Position numbers and translations under genes: made by a program. A model generated the notes under the pieces. That model had not been told where the DNA came from. It made no database searches and saw only the letters and a program-made list of their open reading frames with translations. DNA of 64,000 nucleotides from UBA3839 sp902776985 (lineage in GTDB: Bacteria; Bacteroidota; Bacteroidia; Bacteroidales; Bacteroidaceae), in NCBI GenBank assembly GCA_902776985.1, contig CACYSD010000015.1, positions 1-64,000 of the forward strand, read 5' to 3'. Of this stretch, positions 41,565 through 48,845 are shown piece by piece. The number at the start of each line of letters is the position of its first letter. Position 1 is the first letter of the stretch.

Positions 41565-43418
41565 TGGAGGAATAACATCCATTTCGCCTTCGCAGAGAAC
41601 ATTTTTGCCTTTGTCGTCGCTGCAGATCCAGACTTTGAATTTGCCTGCAAACAAGGGCTTGAACGACAGTGTGGCTATACCAACCGAACCTGATGCCACA
41701 TTTATTTCCGCGTTGCTGCGGAATACCCCTTTCTTATTGCTCTTGTCTGCGAAAAGGTAAAGCATGCCGGAATAGCCTGTGTTGCCACCGCTTACGGAAA
41801 CTATGATGCTCTGGTTTATACCCGCGGTTGGGTTTGCAGGCAGGGTAAGTTTGGTTCTCAAGGTACTCTTGCGACGCATAATCTTAATCTTGAACTTGCC
41901 CGAAGTGGTGCGAGTTACCTTGGCGTAGGAGTCTCCCTGTGCTTTCCAGGTCTTGTGGTTTTCCTGACGGCTTACAGGAACGAGTATATAATTGCCTGGA
42001 TTTGTGAGCAGAGTTGCGAGGTTGTAGCTGATGCCGCTTACGGTAGCGTCCTTAGACAGAACATTCTTTGAACGTATATCCTTGAGGACAGTATAGCTGC
42101 CGTCGTTGTTCCTTATAGCCAGACCGTAGCGGAAGAAGCGCTGGCGGTCGTTGCGGTTGGTGTATTTTACAGAGAGGTTAGGGGTGGAGTACGACATTAT
42201 CGTGCTGTAGAGGAATACATCGTCTTCCATAGCTGCGGTTGTCGAAGGCTTGATGCCAATCACCATTTCCTGATACAGACTATAGCCGTTGGTACTGGTA
42301 CCTGCTCCTGGTCCCGATGTGTTGTTGGGATTGAGGTCTGTAAGTTTGAAGTAGCCGTCACAACTGCCGCCCCATCCCCAGTTCACGTGGTAAAGTCCGT
42401 TGCCGTCAGTACCGTCTATGATGAAAGCGTGTCCGCTGCTTTCGTTCGAACCGGCATAGTACACAGGTCGTGAGGCAGAGAGTTCGTCATAGAGGATTTT
42501 CTCCCAGTCAGCGTTAGACGTGTAGCCTTTTGACATATAACTCGTACTGCTGTCGTAGTCGAAATAGGTTTTAAGAGCCATTGCCACGTTGCTGCTGTAT
42601 GCTGCAGAGCCGGTTGTGTTGTAGTTCATCTTCAACGCCCGTCCGCAGTACTGCATAAGCAGAGCAACGGCATTGTTGGATTGGGTGTTGCTTACCTCAG
42701 AAGAGTAGTAGCTGTATGTGGGAGCCATGTCTTCCCAGTCGAAGAGGGTAGGCTGGAGCTGTCCCATCTGCAGGCCGAGGCTGTAGGTCTGAAACGCAGG
42801 AATCATCCCTGTGTAGGTCTGCGGCCATTCATAGTAGTACATGAGCTGAGCCATTGCGGTTGCCACGCATCCCGTGTAGCAGTTTGTGCCTCCGTAGTTA
42901 GGACAGAGGTTCCAGTATGGCCAGTTTTGGTTCCACTGGCTCTTGATCAGAGGGGCAATGGGACGCAGTAATCGTGCAGAAGTGATGTCGTCAATGTTGC
43001 GCGCCTTAACGCTGGGCTTGAAGTCTCGTGGAATATCTTCAATCTGCTGGGAGAAATGCCGCATCCATGCCTCCACATGATCTGGCATGTTGTTGGCGTT
43101 GAACGCTCCGCCTGTGGAATAACCGATTACCTCGTCTGTGCGTTCGTCACCGGAGATAATCACGAATCCCTGACCTTCGGGTGCGTTGAACACATAGTAG
43201 TTGGCTTCATCCACGGCACGTGCTCCCTTTGGGAGGGGGCTGTATGCAAGAGTCAGTTCAGATGTGCCAAAAGCTTTTACACCGGCTTTGCTGAAGAATC
43301 GTGTGGCTTTCTGACAAGCTTGTTCTGCGGTTATGTGCTGTGCGCTGCCATTAGCGGCAAATATCAACATCACTGCAGTCAGCAATGTGCGGAATAGGGG
43401 GTGTTGTATAGTCTTCAT
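41553..43418 (-). CDS. C10 (streptopain-like) secreted cysteine protease
   Basis: The 621-residue protein has a signal peptide (MKTIQHPLFRTLLTAVMLIFAANGSAQ) and an N-terminal Spi/pro-domain (about 30-130, with YYVFNAPEGQGFVIISGD). The protease has catalytic C184 (NCYTGCVATAMAQLMYYY) and H330 (SSGHAFIIDGTDG), with the oxyanion and Trp block YHVNWGWGGSCDGYFKLTDL. This is the SpeB/interpain family, known in Prevotella for degrading host proteins. Beyond about residue 395 lies a beta-sandwich extension without a recognisable type IX signal. Three prime ends of this gene and dacB overlap by 12 bases. Confidence 0.92.
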   Translation of the reverse strand: MKTIQHPLFRTLLTAVMLIFAANGSAQHITAEQACQKATRFFSKAGVKAFGTSELTLAYSPLPKGARAVDEANYYVFNAPEGQGFVIISGDERTDEVIGYSTGGAFNANNMPDHVEAWMRHFSQQIEDIPRDFKPSVKARNIDDITSARLLRPIAPLIKSQWNQNWPYWNLCPNYGGTNCYTGCVATAMAQLMYYYEWPQTYTGMIPAFQTYSLGLQMGQLQPTLFDWEDMAPTYSYYSSEVSNTQSNNAVALLMQYCGRALKMNYNTTGSAAYSSNVAMALKTYFDYDSSTSYMSKGYTSNADWEKILYDELSASRPVYYAGSNESSGHAFIIDGTDGNGLYHVNWGWGGSCDGYFKLTDLNPNNTSGPGAGTSTNGYSLYQEMVIGIKPSTTAAMEDDVFLYSTIMSYSTPNLSVKYTNRNDRQRFFRYGLAIRNNDGSYTVLKDIRSKNVLSKDATVSGISYNLATLLTNPGNYILVPVSRQENHKTWKAQGDSYAKVTRTTSGKFKIKIMRRKSTLRTKLTLPANPTAGINQSIIVSVSGGNTGYSGMLYLFADKSNKKGVFRSNAEINVASGSVGIATLSFKPLFAGKFKVWICSDDKGKNVLCEGEMDVIPPSSR

Positions 43419-43443
43419 AGTACATGAGTTTTGTTTCTGTCCG

Positions 43444-43475
43444 CAAAATTATCAGTTTTCTCCCTGTCGTGCAAA
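43444..43475 (-). promoter_or_regulatory. Promoter of the C10 protease gene
   Basis: On the minus strand TTTG (43475-43472), 20 bases, then TAATTTTG (43451-43444). Both boxes match the consensus, and the leader would be about 20 bases. Confidence 0.75.
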
Positions 43476-43508
43476 TGTTTACACTCTTTTTGGATGAAGT
43501 ATAAAGGT

Positions 43509-44120
43509 TTAGTGGACGAAGTACCCCGCTTTCTGTAGTTCTTCGGCTACAAGGCAACATTCGTCATACCATTCTTGTCCGAAGGCACGGATAAGAGGGT
43601 CTTTCAGGAACTTATAAAGAGGCAGTTCGAGTGTTTTCCCAAGCTTGCAGGCTTCGCTGCATATATTCCATTGATGGTAGTTTACGGCAGTGGCATCGCC
43701 TACTGTAGAGAGTCTGACTGGATAGAGAGCGCAGGAGATTGGTTTGTCCACGTCTATTCGTCCAGCCCTCTTTGCGCGGTCAATAGCGCAGAGGGTTACC
43801 CTGTGTCTGGTGCCGTTAATCTCAATTTCGTCCTCGACGGCAAACACGCAGTCGCGGTCGTTGACAATTGACGTTACGAATGTTCCGTCCTTGTCGATAT
43901 ATACTACTCCCTGTTCGTCAATCACCTCCCTTGCTTCCTCTGTGAGTTCGTCACGCAGGACTTCCGCAGCTTCTTCCAGCCCTTCAATCTCATCCAGATC
44001 AACAGGTGCACCTGCGTCTCCTTCCACGCAGCATGCCCCGTGACATTTGCCAAGGTCGCAGCAAAAATACTCCTTGAACAAGTCTATACTAACTAATGTG
44101 TCTTTTATTTCTACTAACAT
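43509..44120 (-). CDS. DUF3109 family cysteine-rich protein
   Basis: The 203-residue cytoplasmic protein has conserved Cys clusters: FCCDLGKCHGACCVEGDAGAP near the start, DRDCVFA in the middle, CAIDRAKRAGR with PISCALYPVR, and CSEACKLGKTLELPLYKFL. This pattern is the DUF3109 (YkgJ-related) family, proposed to bind iron or zinc; function unproven. Length is normal. There is no partner nearby, and upstream begins a 243-base repeat-filled gap. Confidence 0.88.
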   Translation of the reverse strand: MLVEIKDTLVSIDLFKEYFCCDLGKCHGACCVEGDAGAPVDLDEIEGLEEAAEVLRDELTEEAREVIDEQGVVYIDKDGTFVTSIVNDRDCVFAVEDEIEINGTRHRVTLCAIDRAKRAGRIDVDKPISCALYPVRLSTVGDATAVNYHQWNICSEACKLGKTLELPLYKFLKDPLIRAFGQEWYDECCLVAEELQKAGYFVH

Positions 44121-44134
44121 AAGGAGGGACCACT

Positions 44135-44363
44135 TATAAATGAAGAATGATGAATGATGAATGAAGAATTCATTTTTGAAGAATTGTGAATTATGTCATC
44201 GTTGCGATACTTATAAATAAATTATTATCAAAAGAGCACGCTCACGAAGTGAGTTATCGTGCGATACTGCTAAAAAAAGCACTCAAAAGAGCACGCTTGC
44301 GGACGCAAGAATCTTCATCCGAATGGCTTTAATCCTCCCCTATACGGGGGAGTTAGAGGGGGC
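44135..44363 (+). repeat. Tandem composite repeats, copies A6a and A6b, with GC-rich palindrome
   Basis: After degenerate GAATGATGAATGAAGAAT words come A6a (44195-44252: ATCG-TTG-CGAT, AAAAGAGCACG, CTCAC-GAA-GTGAG) and, directly, A6b (44253-44310: TTATCGTGCGATA, AAGCACTC, AAAAGAGCACG, CTTGC-GGAC-GCAAG). Then come CATCCGAATGG and CTCCCCTATACGGGGGAG. The order matches copy A1. The final GGGGGCTTATAGGGGGCT part continues to 44371 and supplies the last codons of the DUF4250 gene. No gene is seen in this gap. Confidence 0.8.
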
Positions 44364-44552
44364 TTATAGGGGGCTTTTAAACTGGTTTAGTTCTTCGCTG
44401 TATTCGTAACCGATGGTGCGGAGGGTGTTGATGATGAAGTCGCGGTCACAGTCGAGAGCGTCGCATAGTTCGTCGAGCGAAGCGTAATCATCGCGCAGCT
44501 TGGTGTTCACGTAGCTGAGCAGAATGGTGGGTGATGAGGGGAGTGTGTCCAT
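44364..44552 (-). CDS. DUF4250 family small protein, 62 aa
   Basis: The sequence ILLSYVNTKLRDDYASLDEL then CDALDCDRDFIINTLRTIGYEYSEELNQF, given here in two blocks, matches the small DUF4250 family, which is widespread in anaerobes and has no known role. It is predicted as a short helical, cytoplasmic protein. The last four codons (KSPL) lie inside a GC-rich repeat, so the native end may have been slightly replaced. It begins three bases after the upstream glycosyltransferase stop, suggesting co-transcription. Confidence 0.85.
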   Translation of the reverse strand: MDTLPSSPTILLSYVNTKLRDDYASLDELCDALDCDRDFIINTLRTIGYEYSEELNQFKSPL

Positions 44553-44555
44553 AAT

Positions 44556-45323
44556 TTATTTTACAATGCTTCTGATTGCGAACCACACGTGGAGGAGGAG
44601 GGTAGTCAGTTTGCCGTAGTAGTGCTCCATAATCAGGCGGCGTTCGTGTAGCGATGCCTTGTGGTTCTTGGTTGTCAGTCCTTCGTTGAGGTAGTCGGTA
44701 AGCACGTCGTCGATGCGATGAGTGGTAGCCTTGGTTTCTGAGGCTCTCAAGAGCAGTTTGATGCACCAGTCGAAATCGGATGAGAAGCGGTAACGCTGTT
44801 TGTAGCGTGGAGCCAGGTCACGACGTCCGTAGAAAGACTGATGGCATACGAGCATGCCCCATCGGAAGCTTCTCCACGTTAGGTTCTTTGGCGCTTTCAG
44901 TCTGCGGTGTCGCAGGAATTTGCCATTGATGTCCACAATGTCCGTTTCTCCGTAGATTACGGCAGGCAGTGCTGTGTTTTCATAACTCTGTATGACATTG
45001 CAAACCTGTTCCAGTGTGGCAGCCGAGTGGAAAGAATCTCCTGCATTGAGGAAGAGCAGGTAAGTGCCTCGTGCTCGGTCATAACCCTTGTTCAGGGCGT
45101 CGTAGAGACCTTGGTCGGGTTCGCTGACGACGGTAACAGGCACGTCTTGTTCTGCGGCGTAGTTCTTGATAAGTTCGAGTGAGCCGTCGGTTGAGGCACC
45201 ATCGATGATGATGTGCTCAAAATTTCGGCAAGTTTGTTCGCTCACACTTTTCAGGGTGCGAGGCAGAGTGGCAGCGGCATTGCGAGTAGCAGTGATGATG
45301 CTGATGTCAATCCTGTCGTGCAT
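44556..45323 (-). CDS. Glycosyltransferase family 2
   Basis: The 255-residue GT-A fold has the nucleotide-binding start ISIITATRNAAATLPRTLKS, IIDGASTDGSLELI, SEPDQGLYDALNKGYDRARG and LNAGDSF, a variant of the DxD site. It transfers a sugar from a nucleotide donor in building a surface polysaccharide or O-antigen; donor and acceptor are not readable. No membrane segment. Its start overlaps the end of the upstream GT4 gene by 17 bases, so both are translated from one message. The two are the only glycan-synthesis genes here, not a full capsule locus. Confidence 0.9.
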   Translation of the reverse strand: MHDRIDISIITATRNAAATLPRTLKSVSEQTCRNFEHIIIDGASTDGSLELIKNYAAEQDVPVTVVSEPDQGLYDALNKGYDRARGTYLLFLNAGDSFHSAATLEQVCNVIQSYENTALPAVIYGETDIVDINGKFLRHRRLKAPKNLTWRSFRWGMLVCHQSFYGRRDLAPRYKQRYRFSSDFDWCIKLLLRASETKATTHRIDDVLTDYLNEGLTTKNHKASLHERRLIMEHYYGKLTTLLLHVWFAIRSIVK

Positions 45324-46560
45324 ATATATTATTGTATAGGTGTGCTATGTGTTGTTCGCTGTAAGTTTCTTCAGCTTTGCTGCGAGCTTCTACAGAGAGT
45401 TTGTCGTGTCGTTCGGGGTCGATAGTCCAGAGGATGCCACGGGCGAAATCCTCGCTGTTGCGGTATTCGGCAACATATCCGTTCACTTCGTGGTCAATCA
45501 TCTCGGGTATTCCGCCTACGTTGAATCCTACGCAAGGCAGTCCGCAGGCCATTGCCTCCACTATGGTGTTTGGCAGGTTGTCCTGCAGCGATGGAGTGAC
45601 GTAGATGTCTGCGGCGTTGTACAGTCCCACCATCGATTGCTCGTCGTGCAGGTAGTTCACCATACGTACCGGCAGAGGCAGCAGGTCTTGTGCCTTGCTG
45701 CTGTCTCCACCCACCACCACTATGGTCAGTTTGTCCTTCAACTGAGGCTGTTGCCGTAGGAGCGCCTTTATGGCTTCCACCAGCAGGCTGAAGCCCTTGC
45801 GCGGGTCGGTGATGCGCTGACAGGTGAAGAGCAGGAGGGTTTTGTCGAGTGGCAGATGCAGTTTCTTCCTTGCCTCACTCTTGTCGTGCGGAGCGAACAG
45901 TTCAGTGTCGATGGCGTTGGGGATGCTCACCACCTTGTGGTTCCTGGCAAGAGCCGAACGCTGAGCCATGTTTGCCATCCATTGGCTGCAACCGACAAAT
46001 GTGATTTTGGCATCCTTGTACATTTCCGCCTTGCGTTCCCATACCTTCTTCGCCAGATCTGTGAACACTCCGCCTCGTGTGAGCAGAGGGCAGTGGAAGC
46101 ATCCCTTCTCGTAGCGGTCGCAGTTGCCTGCATAGTGGCAGATGCCTGTGAAGTACCACATGTCGTGCATAGTGACGACGATGTGTTTGTCCGAGCGGAG
46201 GATGGCTTCAATGTTGTTCAGCGACAGGAATCCCTGATTCACCCAGTGTAGGTGTACCACGTCGGCAGACTTGAATTCCGGCAAACAGGTGATGTCCGTC
46301 CCGGTGTTGGCGATATCCACTTGCCAGATGTTGCGGCGTCGCAGGGCGTTGTTTACCCATATCACCATTCGTTCCCACAGGAACTTCACCGTCAGCATCC
46401 ACGACGAGCGGATGCTGGTCACCGAAATCATTTCGCTCTGTCGGTCGCGTACGAGCATAGAGCATCGTGCCCCGCTGTGCTTTAGGGCACTCATCAGTCG
46501 GCTGGCAGCAATAGCTGCACCGCCAACCCTTTCGCTCGTATTGACAAGTAGGATTTTCAA
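45307..46560 (-). CDS. Glycosyltransferase family 4 (GT-B)
   Basis: The GT-B enzyme has an N-terminal acceptor domain beginning LKILLVNTSERVGGAAIAA, a central Cys/His-rich loop (CHYAGNCDRYEKGCFHCPLL) often seen in these WcaL/Cap-type transferases, and the GT4 donor site: DPRKGFSLL, VGGDSSKAQDLL and EAMACGLPCVGFNVGGIPEM. I place the start at TTG 46560, because a -7 box (46576-46583) lies inside the longer frame from 46605 and GT4 proteins normally begin directly with KILLVN. That gives 417 residues. The 3' end overlaps the GT2 gene by 17 bases. It retains the alpha-type retaining catalytic pattern; the product is unknown. Confidence 0.88.
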   Translation of the reverse strand: MKILLVNTSERVGGAAIAASRLMSALKHSGARCSMLVRDRQSEMISVTSIRSSWMLTVKFLWERMVIWVNNALRRRNIWQVDIANTGTDITCLPEFKSADVVHLHWVNQGFLSLNNIEAILRSDKHIVVTMHDMWYFTGICHYAGNCDRYEKGCFHCPLLTRGGVFTDLAKKVWERKAEMYKDAKITFVGCSQWMANMAQRSALARNHKVVSIPNAIDTELFAPHDKSEARKKLHLPLDKTLLLFTCQRITDPRKGFSLLVEAIKALLRQQPQLKDKLTIVVVGGDSSKAQDLLPLPVRMVNYLHDEQSMVGLYNAADIYVTPSLQDNLPNTIVEAMACGLPCVGFNVGGIPEMIDHEVNGYVAEYRNSEDFARGILWTIDPERHDKLSVEARSKAEETYSEQHIAHLYNNIYARQD

Positions 46561-46575
46561 GTTCTTAATTTTTTG

Positions 46576-46583
46576 CAAAGTTA
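46576..46583 (-). promoter_or_regulatory. -7 promoter box for the glycosyltransferase genes
   Basis: TAACTTTG on the minus strand, about 16 bases upstream of the proposed TTG start. It would exclude the ATG at 46605 as initiator. No TTTG box at 19-21 bases. Confidence 0.45.
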
Positions 46584-46674
46584 ACAATTCGTATAAAATA
46601 TCCATGTGCTAAACACGGATTTTTATGTATTTAGAGGTTAAAAAAAATATTTTTTCAAAAAATAGACAGATATT

Positions 46675-46706
46675 TTTGGCTGTTTGCGTCAAACCATCTA
46701 TATTTG
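46675..46706 (+). promoter_or_regulatory. Promoter of tRNA-Asn
   Basis: TTTG (46675-46678), 20 bases, TATATTTG (46699-46706): full agreement with the Bacteroidota consensus. It begins transcription about eight bases before the tRNA. Confidence 0.8.
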
Positions 46707-46720
46707 CACTCGCAAATCCT

Positions 46721-46794
46721 GCTTCAGTAGCTCAGTTGGTTAGAGCACATGACTGTTAATCATGGGGTCGTTGGTTCAAGCCCATCCTGAAGCG
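46721..46794 (+). tRNA. tRNA-Asn (anticodon GTT)
   Basis: A 74-base cloverleaf. The acceptor stem is GCTTCAG with CTGAAGC, the D-stem is GCTC/GAGC, and the anticodon arm is CATGA-CTGTTAA-TCATG with GTT in the loop. The T-arm GTTGG-TTCAAGC-CCATC has one T-T mismatch. The discriminator base is G. CCA is not encoded. Confidence 0.95.
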
Positions 46795-46806
46795 CAGATA
46801 CACGAT

Positions 46807-46843
46807 AGGGAGTTCTGTGAAAACACACAGGATTCCCTTTTTT
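46807..46843 (+). terminator. Terminator after tRNA-Asn, just before the hydrolase start
   Basis: AGGGAGTTCTGTG pairs with CACAGGATTCCCT (short loop), followed by TTTTT. The hydrolase ATG is only 16 bases after it, so read-through could be the route of expression for that gene. Confidence 0.75.
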
Positions 46844-46858
46844 CATAATTACTCAAAC

Positions 46859-47728
46859 ATGAAACTAAAACACCTGATTATTTTGGCAGCGCTGATGAGC
46901 CAGTCATTTAGTGCGTTTGCACAAGTAGAGAAGACAAAAATGGTTGACAATGGTGGAGCAGGTCTGTTCCAGGCCGTTGCAGTAAAGGAGACTGGGCTTT
47001 CCGACTTCGTCATTTACCATCCAAAGGACATGGCTCAGGCGATTGCCTGTCAGGGCAAGCTGCCTCTGCTCATCTGGGGCAACGGCGGCTGCATGGATTC
47101 CTCGGCTCCCTACGAGCATATGCTCACCGAAATCGCATCACATGGTTATGTGGTTGTTGCCGTAGGAGAGATGGAAGACCATCCCAACAGCCGCAAGCAG
47201 AATTCCACCGAAGCCAGTGAACTGCGCCGAGGACTGGAATGGATGCTGGAGCAGAACTCTACAAAAGGCAGCGATTACTATCATAAGATAGATACCCGTC
47301 ACATAGCAGCTGCAGGCCATTCATGCGGAGGTGCACAGGTGTTCTTCAACGCCACCGACCGTCGCCTCACCACCTGTATCATCATGAATGCAGGCATGGG
47401 AGATATGAATATGGCTGGTGCTGGTCCTGAGTCTGTGCAGAAGACTCATACACCTATCCTTTATGTAACAGGCGGACCGACCGACGTGGCATACGAGAAT
47501 GCGAAAAAAGACTACAGTCGCATTGCTCATGTGCCTGTAGTATGGGCTGACCATGCAGCATCGGGTCACGGTGGCACATACCACATGCCTTATGGTGGTG
47601 ACTATGGACGTGTGGTTGTCGACTGGCTCAACTGGCATCTTAAGAACCGTACAGCCAATGCCGACATTTTCCTTGGCTCTGACCTAAAGGGCTATACTGG
47701 TTGGACAGTGCAGTCTAAGAACTGGTGA
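46859..47728 (+). CDS. Exported alpha/beta hydrolase
   Basis: Starting at ATG 46859 gives a signal peptide (MKLKHLIILAALMSQSFSAFAQ); the longer frame from 46817 overlaps the tRNA terminator. In 289 residues the nucleophile elbow is GHSCGG (S155), the acid is probably the Asp of GGPTDVAYEN, and the His is in ASGHGGTYH. The fold resembles the dienelactone hydrolase/PET hydrolase/chlorophyllase-like group; an esterase acting on polysaccharide side chains would fit, but the substrate is not identified. It is followed 38 bases later by the DUF4468 gene. Confidence 0.83.
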   Translation: MKLKHLIILAALMSQSFSAFAQVEKTKMVDNGGAGLFQAVAVKETGLSDFVIYHPKDMAQAIACQGKLPLLIWGNGGCMDSSAPYEHMLTEIASHGYVVVAVGEMEDHPNSRKQNSTEASELRRGLEWMLEQNSTKGSDYYHKIDTRHIAAAGHSCGGAQVFFNATDRRLTTCIIMNAGMGDMNMAGAGPESVQKTHTPILYVTGGPTDVAYENAKKDYSRIAHVPVVWADHAASGHGGTYHMPYGGDYGRVVVDWLNWHLKNRTANADIFLGSDLKGYTGWTVQSKNW

Positions 47729-47766
47729 TGCCATACCCATGTGAAAACATAAAACAGACAATAATT

Positions 47767-48507
47767 ATGAAACAGAAACGAAGTATCATTTGGTTCCTTG
47801 CCGTTGTATTGATGCTTGGATGTGTTACAAGTACCAGGGCGCAAGTGATGAAAGCTGCCGACTTGGAGAAATACGCCAAGAGCAAATACGGTGACAAGTG
47901 GCTCGACGCAGCCATGAATCTTTCCGCAGGCATTACCCTCGACAAGAATGAAAGCCTTACCTATCAGCAGATAATTGAGGCACCTGGAAAGACCAAGGAA
48001 CAGCTCTATCTGGCACTTAACTACTGGGTAACTGCCACATTCAAGGACAACAATGCCATTACCCTCAACGACAAGGACGCTGGTTGCATCATCATCTCGT
48101 CAACCATCAGAAACATAGCTGAGCATATGGGAACCCTCAACAAATATTCTGTCAGCATCACTCCTATCATCCGTATTGACATCAAAGACGGAAAGGTACG
48201 TGTCACCTACACCGTACAGACCTATGACGTGCTGGCAGACATCACCGGTGGCTGGCTCAGTCCTACCGACAGCCATCATGCTTCCTATGGCGATTCCAAG
48301 CGTAAGGAAGACGATAAGACCAATCCTAACCTCTACGATGAGCAGTGGGAGATAGTCAAGCACTATCCGTTTGTTGAGAAAGACGCGCAGAAGCGTACCT
48401 GTGCCAAGGCTCTCGTCATGACTCACGCTTATTCAAATGCCATCCTCGACAAGATAGAAGATGCTATCCGTAACGGACTTATCGATAACGAAAACGATGA
48501 CTGGTAA
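47767..48507 (+). CDS. DUF4468-like exported protein
   Basis: From ATG 47767 the protein has 246 residues and a signal peptide (MKQKRSIIWFLAVVLMLGCVTSTRAQ); its Cys could be a lipobox but lacks the usual LxGC context. The longer frame from 47725 overlaps the hydrolase stop. The middle segment, NAITLNDKDAGCIIISST then YSVSITPIIRIDIKDGKVRVTY, has the beta-pattern of the DUF4468 (TBP-like fold) proteins of Bacteroidota, whose role is unknown. Probably co-transcribed with the hydrolase. Confidence 0.75.
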   Translation: MKQKRSIIWFLAVVLMLGCVTSTRAQVMKAADLEKYAKSKYGDKWLDAAMNLSAGITLDKNESLTYQQIIEAPGKTKEQLYLALNYWVTATFKDNNAITLNDKDAGCIIISSTIRNIAEHMGTLNKYSVSITPIIRIDIKDGKVRVTYTVQTYDVLADITGGWLSPTDSHHASYGDSKRKEDDKTNPNLYDEQWEIVKHYPFVEKDAQKRTCAKALVMTHAYSNAILDKIEDAIRNGLIDNENDDW

Positions 48508-48556
48508 ATAATTACATTGTTGCAGATGTGATTCATTCAGAGGATGCAACGATTGA

Positions 48557-48598
48557 AAAGGATGCATATCCGGACAACGGATGTGCATCCTTTTTTTT
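48557..48598 (+). terminator. Intrinsic terminator after the DUF4468 gene
   Basis: GGATGCATATCCG pairs with CGGATGTGCATCC around a five-base loop, followed by eight T residues. Confidence 0.92.
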
Positions 48599-48712
48599 GT
48601 GCTTTTGTCAAAATCAGCGGCTTTTTCCGTTAAAAAAACTTAATTTTGTTATTTTTATCGGTTCTAAATAATAAAAAAAGGGAAAATTAAAAGTTGTTAA
48701 AATAAAATGCCG

Positions 48713-48720
48713 TATTTTTG
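48713..48720 (+). promoter_or_regulatory. -7 promoter box for the giant-protein cluster, with a long leader
   Basis: TATTTTTG matches TAnnTTTG; GTTG 16 bases upstream is a poor partner. The predicted leader is about 120 bases and contains AAGTAGT...ACTACTT (48730-48776), a possible stem. The remaining sequence of the 338-base gap is A/T-rich with no other feature. Confidence 0.45.
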
Positions 48721-48845
48721 CAACATAAGAAGTAGTGGCTAATAACCAAAGACTTGTCTGTGGCGACAACTACTTTTGATGTCTATAGCACAACAAACAC
48801 AGAATATAATTACACAACAAACATAAAAAAAACGACTTTTTTAGT

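Noticed and set aside
43351..43560. 69-codon frame spanning the C10 protease start
   Set aside because: It overlaps the promoter at 43444-43475 and the start of a confident gene, with no signal or family match.
46721..46794. tRNA-Asn as an attachment site for an integrated element
   Set aside because: No integrase gene or partial repeat of the tRNA 3' end is visible on either side within the window.
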